From assembly GCA_019313725.1 (NCBI GenBank), contig JAFDAT010000182.1, positions 1 through 9,361 on the forward strand: a stretch of DNA of 9,361 bases. Direction: 5' to 3'. The notes beneath the pieces were generated by a model. The model made no database searches. It had not been told where the DNA came from and worked only from the letters and a program-made list of their open reading frames with translations. The position numbers and the translations under genes are program-made. Shown here one piece after another: positions 1 through 5,742 of this stretch; position 1 is the stretch's first letter; every line of letters begins with the position of its first letter. Source of the DNA: Deltaproteobacteria bacterium (GTDB lineage Bacteria; Desulfobacterota; Desulfobacteria; Desulfobacterales; B30-G6).

Positions 1-1936
1 GAATGTCCACAGTACTCTTTTCTATCACCAGTTCGAGTTTTCCCTTGCGCTCCTCGAGGTGCATCAGAGACGCGATGGGAATGCCGATAGGTTCCCATGA
101 TGAGAATTCTCTTTCCAGGTTTTTGATGGCAGCCATCTGACCGGTAGCGCCGTTGGCCACCAGGTTGAATACGGTCAAACCCAGATTGTAGGTATAGATG
201 CAGTCGAAGCGCGTGGGATCGTTCCCCCGGCCGTCATACCCGTAAAAATGTGTCTGGGTCTTGAAATCGGGAACAGATTCTTTATAAATTTTTTCGACTG
301 CGGCCGGTATGGATCTTCCCTTGCCCAGTACACCGGCATCCTTCAGGGTCTGTCTCAGGGTCTTGATGGAAATGATGGATTCTTTGACCATGAGGTAGGG
401 CGCTTGCCCGTAGTTGTTGAACAGAACCGGGCCGAAGCGTTCGGGATCCAGTCCCTCTTTCTGCAGAGTCTTTTGGTAGTAAGCCTCCGCAATACCTGTT
501 TTATAACGACCCTGCTCCTTCAAGATGTCCAGATAATCCCTGACCATGCCCATGATGACCTTGTCGGTTTCCACCTGCGAAAACTGGAAGTTGCCGTGGC
601 TGTCCCGCTCCGTCAAAAGACCCTCCTGGAAAAAAGCGGGCAGGTCGTTGAAAAGGTCATCATCCCTGCGGTTCCAGACGGTAATCGCCTTGTCCTCCTC
701 CGAGTGCCTGGCCATCCTCCTTAAAAATTCCAGTTTGTCCTCCAGAAGGGGATATGTCTTGTGAAAATCGCGGTCATGCGTCGTATTGTGGCCGGCAATG
801 ATGGTGCTCAGTTTGAGAATGAATACCTGGATCTCGTTGACGAATTCCAGAATGCCTTCGGGTATGACGATCACCCCGAATTTTTTTCCTACGGCCGCCC
901 GCCTCACGATGCCATTGCATATCACCCGCGAGAGGTGCCGCAAGGTGATGCCATAGGCGCTGTAATCGGTCGTATTGTCCGCAACAGCCCGCTTAAGCCT
1001 TCTCCGATTCGTGTAATCCGCCAGGTCTTCCCCGATGAGCGTCATGTTCGCGTGGGTCTGCAGGGCGACCTCGAGGGCCAAATGGCTGGCAACCCGACCC
1101 ATGACCTTACAGATGTGCCAATATTTCACGTCGGAACTGCTGTCGGTGCACAGGTTGCCGATGGCGTTTGCGAAAGCACGCGCGGCAGTATGAAAACCGA
1201 AAGACATGGCACACAGGATCTCCCCGCTGACGTCCCGGACCTGAATGTCGCCGTCAATCGTCTTGGGAACGCCGATCACCTGTATGCCGTCCGCCGCCAT
1301 TTCCTGAGCAAGAAAGGCTGCATTGGTATTGGAATCATCCCCGCCCACCACTACCAGGGCATCCAGGTTCAGTTTTTTACAGGTTTCGCGGGACTGCGCC
1401 ATTTTCTTGATGGTATCAATCTTGGTCCGCCCTGTTTTTATCATGGTGAAACCACCCAGGTTTCGATGGGCATCTACCATGTCCGCGGTAATTTCGACCA
1501 CCTCGTTCTCGATGATGCCGTCCGGGCCCAGCAGAAACCCCCAAATGGCACTGTGGGGATTGGCTTTTTTGGCAGCGTCATATATCCCGGCGATCACGTT
1601 GTGGCCCCCCGGTGCGGGCCCCCCTGAAAAGACGACCCCGATATTGCGCTTGCGGTTATAGTTTTTTCCAACATCTCCATCGGGATTGTCCATCCCCACG
1701 ATGCGCTGAACCCTGTTATCAATGATGCCGGGCAGTTGTTGCTTAGACTCGCGGTCCGTCTCGAAACGATAGGCATCATCATCTTCCAGCATTGTCATGG
1801 AAAACGAAAATACCTCGCACATAGGCGGTCTGTATGCAGTCCTCTCGATAAACTCGGGATTTACCTTGTCAATGACCCGCCCAACTTCGGGGTCGGCCAG
1901 CAGTTTGTCTATAGATAATTTTTCCAGAACCGGCAT
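1..1936 (-). CDS. pfp: Pyrophosphate-dependent 6-phosphofructokinase, long form (3' end outside window)
   Basis: Cytoplasmic glycolytic/gluconeogenic enzyme that reversibly phosphorylates fructose 6-phosphate to fructose 1,6-bisphosphate using PPi instead of ATP. The minus-strand reading frame is open for 645 codons from ATG at 1936 to the left edge, and the stop is not seen. A GGAGG Shine-Dalgarno (1944-1948) sits 7 nt before the ATG. Visible motifs: GGPAPGGHN (G105 onward, phosphoryl-donor loop), GGDDSNT (198-204), PKTIDGD (224-230, catalytic base expected at D228), MGR (279-281), VIPEG (357-361) and GYDGR (566-570, sugar-phosphate site). The Asp in GGDD (D201) and the Lys in PKTID (K225) are the known PPi-type substitutions; ATP enzymes have Gly at both places. 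The chain already exceeds the roughly 550-residue length I recall for long PPi enzymes. The extra residues seem to lie at about 370-425 and 455-560. It is divergent from the ABC operon. The family call is firm; PPi specificity is inferred from these residues. Confidence 0.95.
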   Translation of the reverse strand, partial: MPVLEKLSIDKLLADPEVGRVIDKVNPEFIERTAYRPPMCEVFSFSMTMLEDDDAYRFETDRESKQQLPGIIDNRVQRIVGMDNPDGDVGKNYNRKRNIGVVFSGGPAPGGHNVIAGIYDAAKKANPHSAIWGFLLGPDGIIENEVVEITADMVDAHRNLGGFTMIKTGRTKIDTIKKMAQSRETCKKLNLDALVVVGGDDSNTNAAFLAQEMAADGIQVIGVPKTIDGDIQVRDVSGEILCAMSFGFHTAARAFANAIGNLCTDSSSDVKYWHICKVMGRVASHLALEVALQTHANMTLIGEDLADYTNRRRLKRAVADNTTDYSAYGITLRHLSRVICNGIVRRAAVGKKFGVIVIPEGILEFVNEIQVFILKLSTIIAGHNTTHDRDFHKTYPLLEDKLEFLRRMARHSEEDKAITVWNRRDDDLFNDLPAFFQEGLLTERDSHGNFQFSQVETDKVIMGMVRDYLDILKEQGRYKTGIAEAYYQKTLQKEGLDPERFGPVLFNNYGQAPYLMVKESIISIKTLRQTLKDAGVLGKGRSIPAAVEKIYKESVPDFKTQTHFYGYDGRGNDPTRFDCIYTYNLGLTVFNLVANGATGQMAAIKNLEREFSSWEPIGIPIASLMHLEERKGKLELVIEKSTVDI

Positions 1937-1991
1937 TGATGAACCTCCACAGTCTTTAATTTAGGGGGTCAGGTCTAATCAAGAGACCAAA

Positions 1992-2049
1992 AGACAGCGA
2001 TACAAAGTGATCAAGCAAGGGCTTCGGTTAAAGTCCGAAGGCGCTGTTT
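1992..2049. repeat. Bulged hairpin upstream of pfp
   Basis: AGACAGCG (1992-1999) pairs with CGCTGTTT (2042-2049) through 8 bp including one G-U. Inside it, CTTCGG (2022-2027) pairs perfectly with CCGAAG (2035-2040) around a 7-nt loop. The 5' side leaves 22 unpaired bases. No T-run follows on either strand, so it is not a simple terminator. It lies in the probable 5' region of pfp (minus strand) and could be part of its leader or a remnant of a dispersed element. Its role is unknown. Confidence 0.3.
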
Positions 2050-2069
2050 GACTTATTGCCAATCACCCT

Positions 2070-2262
2070 TTCAGCCTTTTACCTTCGGCTTTTTATCTAT
2101 TTTCCTTCAGCACTTTGTCACTCTGTCACTTTTCAGTTTTTACCCTTTGCCTTCTACTTTTACCTTCCACCTTCCACCTTATACCTTACACCTTATACCT
2201 TCCACCTTATACCTTATACCATACACCTTACACCGTAATCCTTATACCTTCCACCTTCAATC
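2070..2262. repeat. Degenerate tandem heptamer tract
   Basis: The core at 2165-2255 is 13 head-to-tail 7-bp units with no spacer: TTATACC five times, TTCCACC four times, TTACACC twice, and one each of ATACACC and GTAATCC. A more degenerate upstream part starts with TTCAGCC, TTTTACC, TTCGGCT, TTTTATC (2070-2097), loses strict phase, and regains it near 2165. The consensus is close to TTNNACC on the plus strand, giving a strong pyrimidine/purine strand bias. The units vary mostly at positions 3-4, as expected of a repeat that expanded by slippage and then drifted. It is non-coding. A shorter heptamer-like run, CCTTCTGCCTTTAGGC (5701-5716), occurs just before smc. Confidence 0.85.
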
Positions 2263-2345
2263 AGCCATGAGCAAAGAACCAACAACTGTCAATAGTATCC
2301 GCCCGATATCTTCGGTGTCAAGGAGTTCATGTAGGAACGTCCCGA

Positions 2346-2498
2346 CTAAGGGCTCGCGAAAAAATAACTTCACATTTTCAGCGCCCATCCATCCCGCTCA
2401 GCAGCGTTGCAAAAACTCGAAATATGCTTGATATTCCTACATTTTCGCGCCTTGCTGATCTGAAAATCTGCGAACTTATTTCTGCGCAAACCCTAAAG
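2346..2498. repeat. Long imperfect palindrome (MITE-like or structured element)
   Basis: Two nested arm pairs form one large hairpin. Inner arms 2396-2425 and 2431-2460 are both 30 nt around a GCTTG loop; about two thirds of positions pair, and the GAAATAT/ATATTC apex and the GCTCAGCA/TGCTGATC base pair best. Outer arms 2346-2380 and 2461-2498 share CTAAGGG/CCCTAAAG ends, AAATAA/TTATTT blocks and ATTTTCA/TGAAAAT blocks. A 15-nt bulge (2381-2395) is present only on the left. No transposase is encoded, no target-site duplication is obvious, and no open frame makes sense. A non-autonomous mobile repeat or a palindromic dispersed repeat is the best reading; a transcribed hairpin is also possible. 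Confidence 0.6.
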
Positions 2499-2533
2499 CC
2501 GTTGATTCAAACCTGATTTTTAATATACAAAGG

Positions 2534-2560
2534 TTTACATTGCAGGGGTTATGATATAAA
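2534..2560 (+). promoter_or_regulatory. Possible sigma70-type promoter for the ABC operon
   Basis: TTTACA (2534-2539) resembles a -35 box (5 of 6) and TATAAA (2555-2560) a -10 box (4 of 6), separated by 15 bp, which is shorter than ideal. The -10 box lies about 70 bp before the start codon of the binding-protein gene. Transcription would start near 2567, right at the inverted repeat 2570-2586. This is based only on consensus matching in AT-rich DNA. Confidence 0.35.
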
Positions 2561-2569
2561 GATGGAATC

Positions 2570-2586
2570 TATGTTAGCGTAACATA
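2570..2586. promoter_or_regulatory. Candidate operator: perfect inverted repeat
   Basis: TATGTTA, a 3-bp GCG spacer, then TAACATA form a perfect 7-bp-arm dyad. It lies 45 bp before the binding-protein start codon and overlaps the predicted transcription start, where a dimeric repressor would block initiation. It has no T-run, so it is not a terminator. The regulator is unknown and none is encoded in this window. Confidence 0.4.
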
Positions 2587-2631
2587 TCAATTTTCTGTCT
2601 TTTACAATACCAAACATCAAGGAGGTTACAC

Positions 2632-3459
2632 ATGAAAAAAGGATTATTGATGGGATTAATGACCATTGCCGCGCTGGGACTCATTTTTTCAACGACGGCA
2701 TTCGGTGGGGACATCGAACTTGCCAAGAAGTCCACAGTTGAAAAAATTCTGAAAAGAGGCGAACTGCGCGTTGGTTTTGAATCCGGTTATGTCCCCTTTG
2801 AGATGACCGACAAAAAGGGTAAGTTCATCGGGTTTGATATGGATTTCGGCCGTCGAATGGCCAAGTCCATGGGCGTCAAATTTGTGCCCGTCAACACCGC
2901 CTGGGACGGCATCATCCCCGCACTCATGACCGACAAGTTCGATATCATCATGGGCGGCATGACCATCACCCAGGAAAGAAACCTGAAAATCAACTTTGCC
3001 CACCCTTATATTGTCGTCGGGCAAACCATACTGCTCAACAAGAAACATGAGGGCAAAGTGCTTTCCTACAAAGATTTGAACGATCCGAAGTTCATCCTGA
3101 CCTCCAGAATGGGGACAACCGGAGAACAGGCCATCAAAAAACACATCCCCAAGGCCACCTACAAGGGGTTTGAAACCGAAGCCGAGGCCGGCCTGGAAGT
3201 TATCAACGGCAAGGCCGACGCCCTGGTCTACGACCTGCCCTTCTGCGGTTTTCTATACGGCAGCCAGGGCATGGGTAAGACTGTTTTCCTGAACAGGCCT
3301 TTTACATTCGAGCCACTGGCCTGGGCCATCAACAAGGGCGACCCTGACTTTCTCAACTTCCTGAACAATTTCCTGAGGCAGTCAAAGGGCGACGGGTTCT
3401 ATGAAAAAGTCTACAACAAGTGGATCATCGGCTCCGACTGGAAAAAAGATCTCCAATAA
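2632..3459 (+). CDS. Polar amino-acid ABC transporter, periplasmic substrate-binding protein
   Basis: 275-residue solute-binding protein of the SBP_bac_3 (HisJ/GlnH) family that captures an amino acid in the periplasm and delivers it to the permease. A strong AAGGAGG (2619-2625) 6 nt before ATG 2632 fixes the start. Residues 1-25 form a Sec signal peptide (KK, then a hydrophobic core, likely cut after AFG). There is no lipobox Cys, so it should be soluble in the periplasm. Family features: LRVGFESGYVPFE (45-57), GFDMDFGRRMA (67-77, the family signature region), R116 in ITQER (expected to bind the substrate carboxylate), GTTGE (161-165), and D201 in DALVYD (expected to bind the amino group). 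These support an alpha-amino acid ligand, but which one cannot be told. It is the first gene of the operon and is followed by a terminator-like hairpin. Confidence 0.95.
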   Translation: MKKGLLMGLMTIAALGLIFSTTAFGGDIELAKKSTVEKILKRGELRVGFESGYVPFEMTDKKGKFIGFDMDFGRRMAKSMGVKFVPVNTAWDGIIPALMTDKFDIIMGGMTITQERNLKINFAHPYIVVGQTILLNKKHEGKVLSYKDLNDPKFILTSRMGTTGEQAIKKHIPKATYKGFETEAEAGLEVINGKADALVYDLPFCGFLYGSQGMGKTVFLNRPFTFEPLAWAINKGDPDFLNFLNNFLRQSKGDGFYEKVYNKWIIGSDWKKDLQ

Positions 3460-3483
3460 AAAAATCTACACATTTTATGATAT

Positions 3484-3542
3484 GCGGCTGTGCCGCAGGC
3501 AGGTCAGCCAGATTGTATCCCATACTGGCTGGCCTGTTTTTT
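3484..3542 (+). terminator. Intra-operon double hairpin with T-run (likely partial terminator)
   Basis: GCGGC/GCCGC (3484-3488 and 3492-3496) makes a small hairpin with a TGT loop. It is followed by a 12-bp stem, CAGGTCAGCCAG (3500-3511) with CTGGCTGGCCTG (3525-3536), including one G-U pair and a 13-nt loop. Six T residues follow directly (3537-3542). This has the form of a Rho-independent terminator between the binding-protein and permease genes. Since the next two genes have no clear promoter of their own, read-through is expected. Such hairpins commonly keep the binding protein in excess, either by stopping most transcripts or by protecting the upstream mRNA 3' end. Confidence 0.85.
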
Positions 3543-3616
3543 ATTCATCCTTGAAATATATAAAATTTTATCGGCATTGCCTTTGGATCACGCGTAATGC
3601 ATAAAGCCAAACTACC

Positions 3617-4627
3617 ATGGAAAATACCCTGAAAAAACCACCCATAATTCGACCACCTCACTACAATCTCTGGGTAACCGTATTTGTCGTTTTTATTCTG
3701 CTGATCATCGGTTCGTTTTACTACTCCACTCAAAGAATTGAGTATATCTGGCGCTGGAACCGCATGCCCATCTATTTCGCCTATCTGGATATTGTCAAAA
3801 TAACATCCGAAATCGACGGCGAAGTCGACGACATCACCCTGGATGGTAAAGACGCGCACATCACCGTCAAAGGTATGGGGGAATCCGAGACCTACACGGT
3901 GCCGGCTAAAGGTGTGTATGTGGAAGACGGCGAGCTGATATCCCCGGGGGATATATTGGCAACCTATGAGAAATGGAAGCCGGGCCTCCTGATTATTGGA
4001 CTCTGGGTCACCCTCGAGCTCAGCCTGATGGCCACGATCTTCGGCGTCATCATCGGGGTTGTCGGCGGCCTGGCCCGCATATCCTCGAATCCGGCCTTCA
4101 GATGGACGGTCATGATCTATGTCGAACTGATCCGGGGGTCGCCGCTGATGGTTCAGATCATCATCTGGTATTTTGTGCTGGGTACCGTGATCAACGACAT
4201 TCTGTCCACCTACGGGCTCGGGCGCCTATCCGCATTCTGGTACGGCGTCGCCTCACTTTCATGTTTCGCCGGCGCCTATGTAACCGAAATCGTACGGGCC
4301 GGCATTCAGTCCATCCACAGAGGCCAGACCGAAGCTGCCCGTTCCCTGGGTATGACCTATGCCCAGTCCATGCGCTACATCATCCTGCCCCAGGCGCTGC
4401 GCAGTATTCTCCCGCCCCTGGCCGGACAGTTCATCAGCCTGATCAAGGACTCTTCGCTGCTGGGTATCATCGCCATCCGCGAAGTGACCAAAGCAGCCAG
4501 AGAGGCTGTTACCGCCAGCCTGCAGCCGTTTGAACTCTACATCATGCTGCTGCTGCTCTATCTTGTACTGACCTTTTCCCTGTCCATGTTTGTCCAGTAC
4601 CTCGAGAGGAGGACCGCCATAAAGTGA
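3617..4627 (+). CDS. Polar amino-acid ABC transporter permease with extra periplasmic domain
   Basis: 336-residue inner-membrane permease of the HisMQ/GlnP type. Residues 18-36 form an N-terminal membrane helix. WRWNRMPIYF follows at 45-54, then an extra, mostly beta-like polar segment (about 56-120). The usual permease domain runs from about 123 to 328 with several hydrophobic helices. The EAA loop that docks on the ATPase is clear: EAARSLG (239-245) and ILP (256-258). The family is normally about 220-250 residues without such extensions. The start is forced: an in-frame TAA at 3602-3604 precedes ATG 3617 with no other start between them. However, no Shine-Dalgarno is visible, so initiation may be weak. 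Its stop codon overlaps the GTG of the ATPase gene. It should form the channel together with the products of the genes on either side; as it is the only permease gene, a homodimer is likely. Confidence 0.93.
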   Translation: MENTLKKPPIIRPPHYNLWVTVFVVFILLIIGSFYYSTQRIEYIWRWNRMPIYFAYLDIVKITSEIDGEVDDITLDGKDAHITVKGMGESETYTVPAKGVYVEDGELISPGDILATYEKWKPGLLIIGLWVTLELSLMATIFGVIIGVVGGLARISSNPAFRWTVMIYVELIRGSPLMVQIIIWYFVLGTVINDILSTYGLGRLSAFWYGVASLSCFAGAYVTEIVRAGIQSIHRGQTEAARSLGMTYAQSMRYIILPQALRSILPPLAGQFISLIKDSSLLGIIAIREVTKAAREAVTASLQPFELYIMLLLLYLVLTFSLSMFVQYLERRTAIK

Positions 4628-5355
4628 TCGACGTCAAACATATACACAAAACTTTCTATGTCCCGGGTGAAGTAAAAGCCCTCGTGGATGTATCGGCCAG
4701 CATTGAACCGGGCGAAGTCGTTGTGGTCTGCGGACCGTCCGGCTCCGGCAAAAGCACTTTTCTAAGGTGCCTGAACAGACTGGAAAGAGCGGACTCCGGC
4801 CACATCATCATCGACGGGATCGATGTACTCCATCCCAAGACCAACATCAATAAAGTCAGAGCCGAAGTGGGTATGGTATTTCAGTCGTTCAACCTTTTTC
4901 CCCACAAAACCGTGTTTGAAAACATTGCCCTCGCTCAGCATGTCGTGCGCAAAAGATCCAAAAAGGAGTGTGCCAAAAAAACGGCCTTTCTTCTGGACAA
5001 AGTCGGCATTTCAGACAAATCCGCGGCCTACCCCGACAACCTTTCAGGCGGACAGCAACAGCGGGTGGCGATTGCGCGCGCGCTGGCCATGGACCCGAAG
5101 GTGATGCTGTTTGACGAACCCACCTCGGCGCTCGATCCTGAAATGATCGGGGAGGTGCTGGAGGTCATGAAAAAACTGGCCCAGGAAGGCATGACCATGG
5201 TGGTGGTGACCCATGAAATGGGATTTGCCCGGGAGGTGGCCGACAGGATCATCTTCATGGATGCCGGCGGCATTGTGGAAGTGGGCCCCCCCGAACATTT
5301 TTTCACCAACCCTGAACATGAAAGGACCAAGCTGTTTTTAAACCAAATTCTTTAA
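4624..5355 (+). CDS. Polar amino-acid ABC transporter ATP-binding protein (GlnQ/HisP type)
   Basis: 243-residue cytoplasmic ATPase that drives import through the adjacent permease. All nucleotide-binding motifs are intact: Walker A GPSGSGKST (37-45), Q-loop Gln87 in MVFQSFNLFPH, signature LSGGQQQR (140-147), Walker B VMLFDEP (160-166), D-loop SALD (168-171) and switch His197 in VTHEMG. The length is typical for GlnQ-like proteins. It starts with GTG at 4624, overlapping the permease stop by 4 nt (GTGA), which implies translational coupling. AGAGGAGG (4605-4612) lies 11 nt upstream, inside the permease gene. It is the last gene of the operon. No strong terminator is seen after the stop. Confidence 0.96.
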   Translation: MIDVKHIHKTFYVPGEVKALVDVSASIEPGEVVVVCGPSGSGKSTFLRCLNRLERADSGHIIIDGIDVLHPKTNINKVRAEVGMVFQSFNLFPHKTVFENIALAQHVVRKRSKKECAKKTAFLLDKVGISDKSAAYPDNLSGGQQQRVAIARALAMDPKVMLFDEPTSALDPEMIGEVLEVMKKLAQEGMTMVVVTHEMGFAREVADRIIFMDAGGIVEVGPPEHFFTNPEHERTKLFLNQIL

Positions 5356-5742
5356 ACCCCATAAACGTCTTTTTTAAGAAGTTGCATCTTAATTTCAATG
5401 ATACTGAATGCCGCCTGAAACGTAACACCTAAAAGGTAAAACGTATTGTATCCACATCTTGTATTCTTCCTGCCACAATCACACTCTCCCTTGTGTTTTT
5501 TTCTTTACAAAGCAAATGATTCCTGCTAAGTTGTTTCGATGATATCAGAACGTGAAAGCGGGTACAATCATTAACAATTATGCATTACCCATTGGCTATT
5601 AATTATTATTTTGCATTGTAAACATGGTTTCATTTTTAAATCGTCAATAACGAATTAATGGTTTTTAATTGTTAATTCAGTATGTTGCTTCAGTCTTTAA
5701 CCTTCTGCCTTTAGGCTGAAAAATACAGGAGCTCTTCATTCC
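5356..5742. other. AT-rich intergenic region before smc
   Basis: 387 bp with no plausible gene. It holds a weak AT-only hairpin soon after the ATPase stop (TTAAGA 5374-5379 with TCTTAA 5387-5392, not followed by a clean T-run), an AT-rich segment flanked by an 11-bp inverted repeat (5570-5676), and a short CCTTCTGCCTTTAGGC heptamer-like run with a GCC/GGC mini-hairpin (5707-5716). The smc promoter should lie here, but I find no box pair good enough to call. Confidence 0.7.
5570..5676. repeat. 11-bp perfect inverted repeat flanking an AT-rich segment
   Basis: ATTAACAATTA (5570-5580) and TAATTGTTAAT (5666-5676) are exact reverse complements, 85 bp apart. The enclosed DNA is strongly AT-rich and includes further partial copies of the ATTAAT theme (5600-5607, 5654-5660). 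The pair could be a small palindromic element, a protein-binding region, or chance within AT-rich DNA. There is no coding potential. Confidence 0.4.

Larger units (their letters stand above)
1937..2631. other. Repeat-rich divergent intergenic region
   Basis: This gap of about 695 bp separates the leftward pfp gene from the rightward ABC operon. In order it contains a GGGGTCAGGTCT string (1965-1976), a bulged hairpin (1992-2049), a pyrimidine-rich heptamer tract (2070-2262), an unremarkable stretch (2263-2345), a long imperfect palindrome (2346-2498), and a possible promoter/operator zone (2534-2586). Plus-strand reading frames over 2048-2431 translate to a Pro/Tyr/Leu/His-rich repeat that simply reflects the 7-nt periodicity. 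They have no convincing ribosome-binding site, so I do not call a gene here. Confidence 0.8.

Noticed and set aside
248..724. Plus-strand open frame of 158 codons
   Set aside because: It is antisense to the same phosphofructokinase frame and shows no motif support.
761..1627. Plus-strand open frame of 288 codons
   Set aside because: It lies entirely antisense to the phosphofructokinase gene, whose frame carries unmistakable family motifs. The antisense translation shows no recognisable domain and no ribosome-binding site.
2165..2255. Possible CRISPR array
   Set aside because: The units are 7 bp with no spacers. Repeat and spacer lengths do not fit CRISPR, and no cas genes are present.
2048..2431. 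Plus-strand small proteins rich in PYTLHLIP-like repeats
   Set aside because: The protein repeat is only the 7-bp DNA repeat read in frame. There is no ribosome-binding site, and the frame continues into the palindrome without any domain.
2689..3144. Minus-strand open frame inside the binding-protein gene
   Set aside because: It is a shadow of a well-supported gene on the opposite strand.
5374..5392. Terminator after the ATPase gene
   Set aside because: The stem is only six A-T-rich pairs and is followed by AATTTC rather than a T-run, which is too weak to call.
5504..5532. smc promoter (TTTACA, 17 bp, TAAGTT)
   Set aside because: The spacing is good but the -10 box matches only 3 of 6. In AT-rich DNA such pairs are expected by chance.
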